Source of the DNA: a virus
Length of the DNA stretch: 39,692 bases
Virus record (IMG/VR): IMGVR_UViG_3300045118_000413
Span: 1 to 39,692 of that record
Direction: 5' to 3' (one strand)
Within the stretch, counting starts at the first letter, position 1. Each line of letters begins with the position of its first letter. Below, in pieces: positions 12,568 through 20,187 of this stretch. Below the pieces are notes generated by a model. That model was given only the letters and a program-made list of their open reading frames with translations. It was not told where the DNA came from and made no database searches. Position numbers and translations under genes: made by a program.

Positions 12568-13426
12568 TATAATAAGATATTTAGAGGATAAAAGGATAGA
12601 CTATCAAACAGAGGGGAAAAACACAACACTAGGATGGGTCGAAGTTAACTGTCCATTTTGTCCAGATCCTTCCCGACACCTGGGCATTTCTCCGGATAAA
12701 TTAATATCTTGTTGGAAATGTTCCGTTAAGGGAACAGTTCTAAAATACATCCAAGAGGTTGAGAAATGTTCCTATAATTATGCTCAAAAAATTGTAGATA
12801 AATACCAAGATAGGAACATAAAAGTACCGAAAGAAAGAAGAACCTCTGATCTTGTAAAGTTACCAAGCCTAGCAACACCTTTACAATCAATGCACAGAAA
12901 TTATCTGATAAAAAGAAAATTTGATCCAGATTACCTAGAAAAGAAATATGATTTGCTTGGTTGTGCAGAGGTTGGAGATTACAAATTTAGAATAATAGTA
13001 CCTGTTTATCTTCACAATAGATTGGTAACTTTCTTAGCAAGGTCTATTTTTGAAGGATTAAAAGAACCTTATAAAAATGCACCTGTGGAAGAATCAGTAA
13101 TACCCATAAAGTCAGCAGTTTATAACCTAGATTCGGTAAGAAACAATGTGGTTATTGTTGAAGGTGTTACTGATGTATGGAGAATAGGAGAGGGTGCAGT
13201 AGCTACATTTGGTAAAAAGTACACAAAAAATCAGTTGGTACATTTTTCTGGAATAAAAAGAGCCTTTATCCTTTATGATAGTGATGCCCAAAAAGAAGCT
13301 GATAAATTGGCTTATGATCTTTCAGCCATTGTAAAAGAGGTAGAAATTTTAACTTTGTCGGAAGGTGATCCTGCTGATTTGTCTGAGGAAGATGTAAAAA
13401 AACTCAGATCGGATTTGTTTTTGTGA
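12539..13426 (+). CDS. DnaG-type DNA primase
   Basis: 295 residues: an N-terminal CHC2-like zinc finger (C38, C41, H47, C58, C61), a basic linker, then a TOPRIM catalytic domain with VVIVEGVTD (metal-binding Glu), ILYDSDAQKEA (DxD) and EGDPADLS. Makes RNA primers for the lagging strand with the DnaB at 16322. Shorter than bacterial DnaG, without a separate helicase-binding domain, as usual in phages. The start at 12539 lies in the HNH gene and has a poor ribosome site (GGGGAAAAAG, far upstream), possibly because the insertion displaced the original. Confidence 0.88.
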   Translation: MVSFPLQNFDIIRYLEDKRIDYQTEGKNTTLGWVEVNCPFCPDPSRHLGISPDKLISCWKCSVKGTVLKYIQEVEKCSYNYAQKIVDKYQDRNIKVPKERRTSDLVKLPSLATPLQSMHRNYLIKRKFDPDYLEKKYDLLGCAEVGDYKFRIIVPVYLHNRLVTFLARSIFEGLKEPYKNAPVEESVIPIKSAVYNLDSVRNNVVIVEGVTDVWRIGEGAVATFGKKYTKNQLVHFSGIKRAFILYDSDAQKEADKLAYDLSAIVKEVEILTLSEGDPADLSEEDVKKLRSDLFL

Positions 13427-13477
13427 TTTTTAATTAATCTCTACTCTAACCATAGCAGAAATTAAAAAGGTTTGCTG

Positions 13478-13579
13478 ATGGATTTAAACGATCTTCAAAA
13501 AGACATAGTTTCTATCACGTTTTTAAAAGAATTGCTCATATTGCAAAATAGATGCATGGTTTTCTATAAAAAATTTTAG
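13478..13579 (+). CDS. Possible 33-residue peptide
   Basis: Begins MDLNDLQKDIV and has a hydrophobic middle (TFLKELLIL). ATG preceded by AAAAAGG at good spacing. Short and unsupported by family; may be chance in an otherwise non-coding stretch. Confidence 0.3.
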   Translation: MDLNDLQKDIVSITFLKELLILQNRCMVFYKKF

Positions 13580-13589
13580 AAAATTTCTC

Positions 13590-13618
13590 TTGACAAAAAA
13601 TCAGAATCATGAGATACT
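13590..13618 (+). promoter_or_regulatory. Promoter of a small-RNA candidate
   Basis: TTGACA (13590-13595), 17-base spacer, GATACT (13613-13618). Consensus -35, acceptable -10. Confidence 0.6.
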
Positions 13619-13624
13619 ATAAAC

Positions 13625-13728
13625 AATCTGCCGTGTGTCACTCCTTTAACCAATCTTGCTTTTCAGAGCAAGTAACAGGGAGCAAGTTTCCTTCCTTTCT
13701 TTTCTTGCTCCCTGTTCTTATTTTATTA
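13625..13728 (+). ncRNA. Candidate ~100-base small RNA
   Basis: Bounded by the promoter at 13590-13618 and the terminator hairpin at 13674-13716. No ATG with a ribosome site lies inside. Predicted structure: hairpin CTTGCT/AGCAAG (13655-13672), then the 13-bp terminator stem. The arms share CTTGC/GCAAG, so the two hairpins could exchange partners, as in an attenuator. The 5' part (CTGCCGTGTGTCACTCC) is unpaired and could base-pair with a target. Confidence 0.5.
13674..13728 (+). terminator. Intrinsic terminator hairpin
   Basis: AACAGGGAGCAAG (13674-13686) pairs perfectly with CTTGCTCCCTGTT (13704-13716) around a pyrimidine loop, followed by CTTATTTTATT. A strong stem with a moderate U-tract. 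Confidence 0.65.
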
Positions 13729-13849
13729 GGTAAAAGGTGATGAGGTTAGTATCTATGGTAGCTTCTCAAGGTAAAAGAAAGTAACACAAAGAAAAAATTG
13801 ATAGCAAGGTTCAACACAAAAATTATAACGTTTCACCTCAAGGTTCTTT

Positions 13850-13874
13850 ATCTCTTATACGTAGTATAAGAGAT
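13850..13874. promoter_or_regulatory. Perfect 11-bp-arm palindrome
   Basis: ATCTCTTATAC-GTA-GTATAAGAGAT. It lies about 20 bases before TATAAT at 13896-13901, where the -35 of a rightward promoter would fall, so it may be an operator or activator site for the operon at 13967. The TATAAT itself has no good -35. Confidence 0.5.
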
Positions 13875-13925
13875 GTAAAAACCATGATGTTGCACTATAA
13901 TATTTTATGTTTCACCATGCTATTA

Positions 13926-13947
13926 GTCTTCACCTAAAGGTGAAGAC
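13926..13947 (+). promoter_or_regulatory. Leader hairpin before the 13967 gene
   Basis: GTCTTCACC-TAAA-GGTGAAGAC, perfect 9-bp stem with a tetraloop, ending 5 bases before the AAAGGA ribosome site. Could modulate translation or bind a protein. Confidence 0.5.
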
Positions 13948-13966
13948 AGTCTGAAAGGAAAAACCA

Positions 13967-14770
13967 TTGGATTTAGTAAAAAGGGACAAAACAAAACCCT
14001 TGTTTATTAGAATCAGGCGTCCTTTACCTTCCCCAACATTTGATAGAAGCCTTTACAAAATAAAACCACCTGAATATGAAGCTCCCGCTCACATTCAGGA
14101 TATTTTTGATTTTTGGTACAGTCTAAATCTAAAAAAACTTCCTAGTAAAACCTCAGTATCTTACAAAAATGCCATACAGTCTGTGGAGAAAATTCTAAAA
14201 GGAGAATTCTTTACAGGTAAAATAGCGGATTATCCTGAATGGGCTAATCATAAATTTCCTAAAGAAGATATGTTTTTATCCATAGAAAGATTTGCAATAT
14301 CAACCAATGATCCAGATTATTATCCTGTGGATAAATCTTACCACAAAAGTATTACTCTTAATTACTTCCTTTACAATCCCTATTCAAAATTCCAAAAAAG
14401 TCTGTTTATCTATTACCTTCAAAATGAACCTACATTAAGGGTTATGGACAATAATCCTACACTAACAAGTTACCTTATAACGATCTATAAAAAGGAGGTG
14501 ACTTCCGAAACTGTTACTGATCTAAGCAGCAATAACAAGGACAAATTTATCCAAGCCTCATCACAATTAAAAACCTTTTTTATCAAAAATGTTAGTAGGT
14601 TGCGGATGGGAATATCTATTACAGAAATGAAGATGGCTAGATGGTTATATGAGGCTATTTTAGCAGATGTAAAAGATGCCTACAAAATAAAACCGGGATT
14701 CTTTTGCAGTAAAGAAACCTTTGAGGTAAGATTGCCACTTTATCTTAACTCCCAAGGAGTATTGAAATGA
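13967..14770 (+). CDS. Unknown protein upstream of DnaB; possible helicase loader or initiator
   Basis: 267 residues, TTG start supported by CTGAAAGGAAAAACC. The N-terminus is basic and proline-rich (IRRPLPSPTF), the middle and C-terminus mixed helical (IFDFWYSLNLKKLPSK, SITEMKMARWLYEAILADV). No ATPase motif is visible, so it is not a DnaC/DnaI-type AAA loader. Position directly ahead of the DnaB operon is typical for an initiator or non-AAA loader, but this is inference from context. The stop overlaps the next start (ATGA). Confidence 0.8.
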   Translation: MDLVKRDKTKPLFIRIRRPLPSPTFDRSLYKIKPPEYEAPAHIQDIFDFWYSLNLKKLPSKTSVSYKNAIQSVEKILKGEFFTGKIADYPEWANHKFPKEDMFLSIERFAISTNDPDYYPVDKSYHKSITLNYFLYNPYSKFQKSLFIYYLQNEPTLRVMDNNPTLTSYLITIYKKEVTSETVTDLSSNNKDKFIQASSQLKTFFIKNVSRLRMGISITEMKMARWLYEAILADVKDAYKIKPGFFCSKETFEVRLPLYLNSQGVLK

Positions 14771-14922
14771 AAAAAATATGTGGTAATTGTAAACATTACC
14801 GAAAGTCTGTTAGATATGAAAAAGGGTACTGTTTCGTTACCACAACCTCAAAAGGGATAATGTTGACAAGGACAGAAGAGGAATCATGTAAATATCTTTA
14901 TAAACCTAAGGAAAAAAAATGA
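14767..14922 (+). CDS. Small Cys-motif protein
   Basis: 51 residues: CGNCKHY (5-11), a single Cys near 23 (GYCFV) and CKYLY near 42. This is the C-x-x-C-x-H-x-x-C-x-x-C zinc pattern found in many small phage proteins. It overlaps both neighbours by ATGA, so it is strongly coupled within the DnaB operon. Confidence 0.7.
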   Translation: MKKICGNCKHYRKSVRYEKGYCFVTTTSKGIMLTRTEEESCKYLYKPKEKK

Positions 14923-15314
14923 AGGATGAATGTAACATTTCTTTGGATCTAGTAAGTAATTATGAAGGATGTAAACTAATATCCAGACAACATAGAATGG
15001 CAGTAAAAACACACAAATGTGAGGAATGTGGTGAAGATATTTTACCTGGAGAAAATTATGAAAAGATAGTGGGTAAAATAGATGGTCAACTTTTTACTGT
15101 AAAAACCTGCTCTTCATGTTTATCAATGAGGAATACTTTCTTTGATTCCTATTATTACCACATGATATGGGATGATTTGGAAAATGAAATCGAGGAAACA
15201 TATGGGAATGTTTCTGAAGCCTGTATGGTAAAATTAGATAAAAAGGCTAGGGAAAAGGTTTGCGAAATAATTGAGAGATATTGGGAAAAACACTATGATG
15301 AGGAGGAGGAATGA
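14919..15314 (+). CDS. Zinc-motif protein
   Basis: 131 residues; KTHKCEECGEDILPGENYEK followed 20 residues on by CSSCL gives two CxxC pairs, a LIM/zinc-ribbon-like fold seen in phage hypothetical proteins. The C-terminal third is an acidic helix ending DEEEE. Starts in ATGA of the previous gene and ends overlapping the next ATG. Role unknown. Confidence 0.75.
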   Translation: MKDECNISLDLVSNYEGCKLISRQHRMAVKTHKCEECGEDILPGENYEKIVGKIDGQLFTVKTCSSCLSMRNTFFDSYYYHMIWDDLENEIEETYGNVSEACMVKLDKKAREKVCEIIERYWEKHYDEEEE

Positions 15315-15469
15315 TGGAACTATCAAAAGCACGGCTTTGCCTAGACTGTGAATGGGTAGATGTTTATCAAGATTGTCCTAAATGTGGCTCAAAAGCTACT
15401 CATCTTTTAGTGAATTTTCTAAGCGAGGAAAGGTTATTTGTTGCTAAAGAGGAGGAAAAAGGTGAATGA
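15314..15469 (+). CDS. Zinc-ribbon protein
   Basis: 51 residues with CLDC (9-12) and CPKCG (21-25), a minimal ribbon, then a hydrophobic-acidic tail. The ribosome site GAGGAGGAATG lies in the upstream gene. The last codons contain GAGGAGGAAAAAGG, the ribosome site for the dnaB fragment at 15466, with which it overlaps in ATGA. Confidence 0.65.
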   Translation: MELSKARLCLDCEWVDVYQDCPKCGSKATHLLVNFLSEERLFVAKEEEKGE

Positions 15470-15669
15470 CAATATTAGCAAAAAGGAATATTGATATTAC
15501 CATTGAAAAGAAAATTGCTACTGCGGCCATTATATCCAAAAAATTCTTACAGGAGATAAAACCGGTTTATGACTCCAACTATATTAAAGGTATACCTTTT
15601 AAGATTATATTACTTAGGATTATTAATAATTATAAAAGCTTCTATAAAACTCCTAACCTTTGTTTCTAA
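15466..15669 (+). pseudogene. Truncated copy of the dnaB 5' end
   Basis: 67 codons; by my count 32 of the first 41 residues match the intact DnaB at 16322 (both begin MTILAKR, share EKKIATA and KFLQEI). Similarity fades to K-x-P near residue 62 and the frame stops. The copies differ enough that this is not a recent tandem duplication. An HNH endonuclease gene follows at once, then the full dnaB. Most likely a leftover of homing or recombination between two dnaB alleles. The ribosome site is intact, so a short peptide of the DnaB N-terminal domain may still be made. Confidence 0.85.
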
Positions 15670-15698
15670 AACCTATTCCTGTATAAGAGGTAGAAAAT

Positions 15699-16325
15699 AT
15701 GAAAATTTGCTCCATTGAAGGGTGTAATAACAAATTTTATGCAAAAGGATTGTGTGTAAACCATTATATGCAAATTAATAGATGTGGAAAAATTCTTAAA
15801 AGGACAAGATTTGATCCTAATGAAATTATCATTGATAATAACCATTGTAGGATGAAGCTTTATAATAGGAAAGGTGAAGAAATTGCAGAAACTATATTTG
15901 ATTTGGAAGATTATAATAAGGTTAAAAATATAAAATGGCACAGAATAAATACAGGATATGTAATGTCAAACAAAGAAATAGGACCTGTTTCATTTACAAA
16001 ATTCATTCTGAATCTCCACAAAGAAAAGGAAACAACAGTGGATCATAAAAATAGAAATAAATTGGATAACAGAAAAGAAAATTTAAGAATTTGCACTCAA
16101 ATGGAAAATATAAAAAATAGAGGTATTTCAAAGAATAATACATCAGGGTTTAAGGGAGTTTCCTTTTGCAAAGATATAAAAAAATGGGGAGCTTTTATAA
16201 TGTGTGATTATATCCCTATTTTTATAGGGACATTTTCTACTAAAGAAGAAGCCGCTTTAGCTTACAATGAAAAGGCTAAGGAATTACATGGAGAATTTGC
16301 TGTATTGAATGAGGTAACCATATGA
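15699..16325 (+). CDS. HNH homing endonuclease with AP2 domain (copy 2)
   Basis: 208 residues: zinc-like CSIEGCNNKFYAKGLCVNHY at the N-terminus, HNH segment DHKNRNKLDNRKENLR, C-terminal AP2 domain (TSGFKGVSFCKDIKKWGAF). Same architecture as 11953-12567 and 25459-26085. Sits between the dnaB fragment and intact dnaB and overlaps the latter by 4 bases (ATGA). Ribosome site AGAGGTAGAAAAT. Confidence 0.9.
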   Translation: MKICSIEGCNNKFYAKGLCVNHYMQINRCGKILKRTRFDPNEIIIDNNHCRMKLYNRKGEEIAETIFDLEDYNKVKNIKWHRINTGYVMSNKEIGPVSFTKFILNLHKEKETTVDHKNRNKLDNRKENLRICTQMENIKNRGISKNNTSGFKGVSFCKDIKKWGAFIMCDYIPIFIGTFSTKEEAALAYNEKAKELHGEFAVLNEVTI

Positions 16326-17836
16326 CAATATTAGCAAAGAGGGATTTAGATGTCACCGTAGAAAAAAAGATAGCCACTGCTTCTATTATTTCTGAAAAAT
16401 TTTTACAGGAGATATTACCAATCTATGATCCTAATTACATAAAAAACAGTTTTGTAAAAATAATCTGTCATTGGTGTTTACAATACTTTGAGGAATATGG
16501 AAAATCTCCTAAAACAAACATAAAAAATATTTTTGACCTTGAAAAAGGTGAACTTTCTCAGGAAGAAACAGACATCATAGAGGCTTTCCTTGTTCACTTA
16601 TCAGAACAGTATGAGGAAGATCAAGGAATAAATGAAGATTATATTTTAGATTCCGCACTAAAATATTTCAAAAAAAGAGAACTTGAAATAATTGCGGATA
16701 ATATTGCCAAATTATTATCAATAGGTAAAGTTGATGAGGCTGAGGAGCAAATAAGGAACTACAAAAAAGTAGAAAAACTTACCACAGGATGGTATGATGT
16801 ATTTGATGAAAAACAAGTTAGGACTGTTTTTGATGCTAATCCAGAGGGACTGTTAAGATTTCCGGGGGAACTGGGCAGAATGATAGGCCCTATGGAAAGA
16901 GGTTGGGTTATAGGGGTGATGGGGGCCTTCAAAAGGGGGAAAACCTGGGTTCTGATAGAACTTGCTACTTTAGCTTTATTCCAGAGATTGAAAGTAGTAT
17001 TTATATCCCTTGAAATGAATAAGGAAACAATGAACGCAAGATTTTATAAAAGATTGACAGCTTTTGGAGAAGGGGCAACTAAATGGATTTACCCTGTGTT
17101 TGATTGTCATTTCAACCAAGTAGGGGAATGTGGTGATCCTAGAAGAAAAAACAGAGAGAGGTTAATAGGAGAGAGTGGAGAAATTCCCCCTTATTCTGAA
17201 GATTTAGCCTACAGACCTTGTACTGAGTGCAGAGGTACAGTAAATTACAGGGTAGCTACATGGTTTCAGGCTGTAGAAAGACCTCAATTTACTATGGCAA
17301 ATACTGTAAATCACATTAAATCCTTCAAATATCAATATGGTTCAAATATCAGAGCTATGAGTTACCCTAAATTTTCTGCAAATATAGAAGACATAAAAAG
17401 GGACTTGGATCTTTTAGAGCAAAATGATGAATTTATTCCAGATGTTATTGTAATTGACTATGCTGGTATTTTGAGACCAGAAAATCCAAAAATGCAGAAA
17501 AGAGAACAAATTGATGATACTTGGAAGATTCTTGGTCAATTAGCTTCAGAAAGGAACTGTTTAGTAGTTAGTGCATGGCAGGCTAACAGAGGAGCTTTGT
17601 ACAAGAAACAGATGGATCAAGAAGGTGTGTCTGAGTGGATAGGTATTTTAGGTCATGTTGATGTTTTCTTAGCAATAAACCAAACAAAGGAGGAAAAAAG
17701 ACATCATTTGGTCAGAATAGGATTATTAGGTCACAGACACAAGGAATTTAATGAGGAAGAAAACTGCATAGTATTACAACAACTTAGCTTGGGTCAAGTT
17801 AATTTAGACTCAGAAAGGACATGGGACTTTACATAA
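16322..17836 (+). CDS. dnaB: DnaB-type replicative helicase
   Basis: 504 residues. N-terminal helical domain (about 1-150), then a RecA-type ATPase core: Walker A GAFKRGKT (201-208), Walker B DVIVIDYAGIL, and the later SAWQANRGA and GLLGHRHKEFNEEE segments typical of DnaB. Between the first strands of the core lies a Cys-containing insert (C262, C270, C300, C303) that may bind zinc, which bacterial DnaB lacks. Unwinds the fork and recruits the primase at 12539. Its 5' end is duplicated upstream at 15466. The ribosome site lies in the HNH gene. Confidence 0.92.
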   Translation: MTILAKRDLDVTVEKKIATASIISEKFLQEILPIYDPNYIKNSFVKIICHWCLQYFEEYGKSPKTNIKNIFDLEKGELSQEETDIIEAFLVHLSEQYEEDQGINEDYILDSALKYFKKRELEIIADNIAKLLSIGKVDEAEEQIRNYKKVEKLTTGWYDVFDEKQVRTVFDANPEGLLRFPGELGRMIGPMERGWVIGVMGAFKRGKTWVLIELATLALFQRLKVVFISLEMNKETMNARFYKRLTAFGEGATKWIYPVFDCHFNQVGECGDPRRKNRERLIGESGEIPPYSEDLAYRPCTECRGTVNYRVATWFQAVERPQFTMANTVNHIKSFKYQYGSNIRAMSYPKFSANIEDIKRDLDLLEQNDEFIPDVIVIDYAGILRPENPKMQKREQIDDTWKILGQLASERNCLVVSAWQANRGALYKKQMDQEGVSEWIGILGHVDVFLAINQTKEEKRHHLVRIGLLGHRHKEFNEEENCIVLQQLSLGQVNLDSERTWDFT

Positions 17837-18027
17837 TGGAGATAAGAGACTTAGTGGACGTAAAAGACCTAATTATTAATGGAGTTATTATTCATAATAA
17901 AGTGATTGAAAGGATAACTAATTACAAATATTCTGATGGTCTTTGGTTCTTTTTTGACAAAAATGGTAATGCTATTATTTTAGCAACAGGGCAAATATCA
18001 ATCCTAACAAAGGAAGGAGAAAAATAA
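17836..18027 (+). CDS. Hypothetical 63-residue protein
   Basis: ATG at 17836 overlaps the DnaB stop (TAATG); an in-frame ATG at 17821 lies inside dnaB. Beta-rich (GLWFFFDKNGNAIILATGQI). Looks like a small SH3/beta-barrel-type protein; not identified. Its stop overlaps the next start (TAATG). Confidence 0.65.
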   Translation: MEIRDLVDVKDLIINGVIIHNKVIERITNYKYSDGLWFFFDKNGNAIILATGQISILTKEGEK

Positions 18028-18227
18028 TGGGGGATATGGCAGATTGGATAAATGAAGATTTTGATTGGGATGATTTCAACAGTCCGGATCATGATACCTT
18101 CTGTAAATACTGCCATAGAGGTCCTTTTGACTGGAAACTAACTGATAAAGGTTGGCGTTTATTTACCCAGGAGAGAGAAATTATTCATTCATGTAAGGCT
18201 TATTCTAAAAAAAGGAGAGGAAAATGA
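18027..18227 (+). CDS. Zinc-motif hypothetical protein
   Basis: 66 residues; strongly acidic N-terminus (INEDFDWDDFNSPDHD), then CKYCH (26-30) and a later HSC, a possible C3H zinc site, and a basic end (KKRRGK). Translationally coupled on both sides. Function unknown. Confidence 0.65.
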   Translation: MGDMADWINEDFDWDDFNSPDHDTFCKYCHRGPFDWKLTDKGWRLFTQEREIIHSCKAYSKKRRGK

Positions 18228-18412
18228 AAGAATTTTGTGAAGGTGAAATTGTCAGAGTAAAATTGACAAAAGAGAAGGTAATAGTTTTAGATAAACCTTC
18301 TTGTTATTCAGGACATAAAACTTATAAAGTTAGAGATACCAGAAATATTACCCGATATTTTTTTCCTTTTGAACTTGAAAATATACCAAAAAAGAAAGGG
18401 GTAAAGAAGTGA
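18224..18412 (+). CDS. Hypothetical 62-residue beta-rich protein
   Basis: GEIVRVKLTKEKVIVLDKPS then HKTYKVRDTRNITRYF: alternating strands like a small SH3/hypervirulence-type barrel. Starts in ATGA of the upstream gene and overlaps the GTG start of queD. Not identified. Confidence 0.65.
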   Translation: MKEFCEGEIVRVKLTKEKVIVLDKPSCYSGHKTYKVRDTRNITRYFFPFELENIPKKKGVKK

Positions 18413-18756
18413 TCATAGCTAAAACTTTTTATTTTGATTCAGCACATAAATTGCCGAATTATGAAGGTAAATGTAGATTTTTACATGGTCATAGATTCCG
18501 ATTAGATGTTGTTGTAGAGGGACATGTTAATCCTTTAACAGGAATGGTTATGGATTTCTCATACCTGAAAGAAGTAGTAAATAGTAGGATAATTCAATTA
18601 TTAGACCATTGTTTGTTAAATGAAATCCTAGAAAACCCTACAGCAGAAAACTTATTATTTTGGATAGCTGATGATCTTAAAAACCTACTACCTGATCTAA
18701 AAAGGCTTAGGTTGTATGAAACACCCGATTCTTATGCTGAATTGGAGGTAAAATGA
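18409..18756 (+). CDS. queD: 6-carboxytetrahydropterin synthase QueD
   Basis: 115 residues, GTG start in GTGA overlapping the upstream stop. Family hallmarks: zinc ligands H13 (FDSAHKL) and H26, H28 (RFLHGHRF), catalytic Cys22 (KCRFLHGH), VMDFSYLK, the LDHCLLN segment and a C-terminal Glu (LRLYETPDSYAEL). Converts dihydroneopterin triphosphate to 6-carboxytetrahydropterin, the second step to preQ0. Directly followed by queE (ATGA). Confidence 0.95.
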   Translation: MIIAKTFYFDSAHKLPNYEGKCRFLHGHRFRLDVVVEGHVNPLTGMVMDFSYLKEVVNSRIIQLLDHCLLNEILENPTAENLLFWIADDLKNLLPDLKRLRLYETPDSYAELEVK

Positions 18757-19409
18757 AAATTTTCAGTATTTTCCACTCAATAGATGGGGAATGTAATCTA
18801 TGGGGACAGGGAACATTCAGCACTTTCATACGTTTTTCAAATTGTAATTTAAGGTGCTGGTACTGTGACACAAAATATGCCCAAGAAGAAAGTTCTGGAA
18901 AGGACATGAGTGTAGAGGAAATTTTTAGACAAGTAGAATTTTATGGCTGTAAAAAAATCACAATAACTGGAGGAGAGCCTTTACTGCAAGAAAGGGCAGT
19001 ATACACCTTAATTGATAGATTTTCCGCAGCTAAATACAAAATAAGTGTGGAAACTAATGGAACTCAACCTATACCTACTATATTCAGATGGTTTAAGGAT
19101 TTATGTTGGGTTGTGGATTATAAATTAGATTACCAAAATAAGATGAATTATTGGTCTTTTGCTAATTTAACAAAAGATGATTTTGTAAAAATTCCGGTGG
19201 AAGATTTTAAACAGTTGGCTGAGGCTGTATTGGTGAGGAAGAGTTTGATAGATTATGGGTGTAGAGCCAGATTTTTCCTAAGTGCAGTTAAACCTAAATA
19301 TTCAGATCAAGCTCTAGTTGAGGATGCAATAAAAATAAAAATGTTTGATTTTGGAATAAATGTTCCATTACACAAGTATCTTTGGTCAGGTTCTAAACAT
19401 GAGAGATAA
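18753..19409 (+). CDS. queE: 7-carboxy-7-deazaguanine synthase QueE
   Basis: 218 residues, radical-SAM enzyme. Iron-sulfur motif C31-x3-C35-x2-C38 (CNLRCWYC), preceded by FSIFHSIDGEC, the usual QueE start. Then the SAM-binding KITITGGEPLLQ and SVETNGTQP. Converts carboxytetrahydropterin to 7-carboxy-7-deazaguanine. Coupled to queD by ATGA. Slightly compact for the family but all motifs are present. Confidence 0.95.
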   Translation: MKIFSIFHSIDGECNLWGQGTFSTFIRFSNCNLRCWYCDTKYAQEESSGKDMSVEEIFRQVEFYGCKKITITGGEPLLQERAVYTLIDRFSAAKYKISVETNGTQPIPTIFRWFKDLCWVVDYKLDYQNKMNYWSFANLTKDDFVKIPVEDFKQLAEAVLVRKSLIDYGCRARFFLSAVKPKYSDQALVEDAIKIKMFDFGINVPLHKYLWSGSKHER

Positions 19410-19446
19410 GGGAAAAAAATTTTTTGAATTTCCGAGGAAAAATAAT

Positions 19447-19475
19447 TTTCGGTTTTTCAAAAAATATGCTATATT
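19447..19475 (+). promoter_or_regulatory. Second-class promoter (TTTCGG -35)
   Basis: TTTCGG (19447-19452), 17-base spacer with GTTTTTCAAAAAA, TATATT (19470-19475) preceded by TGC. Same block as at 10532 and 30559. Serves the 19528-folE-Gat-queC-dpdA operon. Confidence 0.6.
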
Positions 19476-19527
19476 AGTAGTAGAATAAAAAAATGTCCTT
19501 AGAGACAAAAAAAATCAAGGAGGCTTT

Positions 19528-20187
19528 ATGAAAGAAATTGGTTTAATTGACTTAACAAAGTTGAAAGAGGCAATCAAATCCCTAAACGATTCCGGTCTTA
19601 TTGATCCTAAAATCAAGAGTGTAGGGAAAACTAAGGAACAACTAATCGAAGACTTCACCAACAAGATGGATGACTTGATTGAAAATCATCCAGACAAGAC
19701 AGACAAAATTCCTCAAATGGTAGCTGATATGTGGAATTTTATGTATGGTACAGATGATGCTCCTCCATCTACTCCTGCGGAACCTAAAGAAAAAGTAGAA
19801 GCTGCGGAACCTCAAGAAAAGGTAGAAGCTGAAGCTCCGAAAAAGGAAAAGAAAGCTAAAGAACCTAAACCTCCGAAAGAGCCCAAGGAAAAGAAAGAGA
19901 GAGGTCCTGGAGAAAGGATAATTTGGCTAAAAAACAAAATTGCTGAAGCTAAGTACACCAAGAAAGAATTGGTGGAAATGTATCTTGAACAATGGGGAGG
20001 ATCTAAACTTACTCCAGCTACTGCTTTAGCAGATGGAAAAAACCCCAATCAGTTAGGAACTAAATATGACAGGTTCAAGAAACTTATCCTTGTCAATGGG
20101 GATGGAGTTATGAGTTTCGATACATTGGCTCCTGTTAAACCTAAACCTGTTGAAGCTCCTGCTGAAGCTCCTGCTGAGGCTCAATAA
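19528..20187 (+). CDS. Lys/Glu/Pro-linker protein with the shared C-terminal domain
   Basis: 219 residues: N-terminal helical domain (1-~75), a low-complexity Glu/Lys/Pro/Ala linker (about 78-130, repeated AEPKEKVEA and PKEPKEKKE), the shared domain (AKYTKKELVEMYLEQWGG, TPATALADGKNPNQLGTKY; about 135-195), and a Pro/Ala tail (EAPAEAPAEAQ). The domain matches those at 5894-6400 and 401-829. ATG after AAGGAGGCTTT. It heads the deazaguanine operon after its own promoter; the function is unknown, and a DNA-binding regulator or an abundant nucleoid-type protein both fit. The linker repeats suggest slippage growth. Confidence 0.8.
   Translation: MKEIGLIDLTKLKEAIKSLNDSGLIDPKIKSVGKTKEQLIEDFTNKMDDLIENHPDKTDKIPQMVADMWNFMYGTDDAPPSTPAEPKEKVEAAEPQEKVEAEAPKKEKKAKEPKPPKEPKEKKERGPGERIIWLKNKIAEAKYTKKELVEMYLEQWGGSKLTPATALADGKNPNQLGTKYDRFKKLILVNGDGVMSFDTLAPVKPKPVEAPAEAPAEAQ

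Larger units (their letters stand above)
13427..13966. other. 540-base intergenic region
   Basis: Separates the primase block from the helicase-loader/DnaB block. Holds one doubtful peptide, a promoter-terminator pair that would make a ~100-base RNA, and two perfect palindromes (13850-13874, 13926-13947). TTTCACC or its complement recurs (about 13735, 13830, 13909, 13930). Could be a secondary origin or control region. Confidence 0.5.

Noticed and set aside
12568-12573. TATAAT after TTTTGA inside the primase start region
   Set aside because: No -35 at the right distance; likely chance in AT-rich coding DNA.
15466-17836. Group I intron or split intein explaining the double dnaB start
   Set aside because: The downstream dnaB has its own full N-terminus and start codon, so no splicing is needed; the fragment is diverged and ends in a stop.
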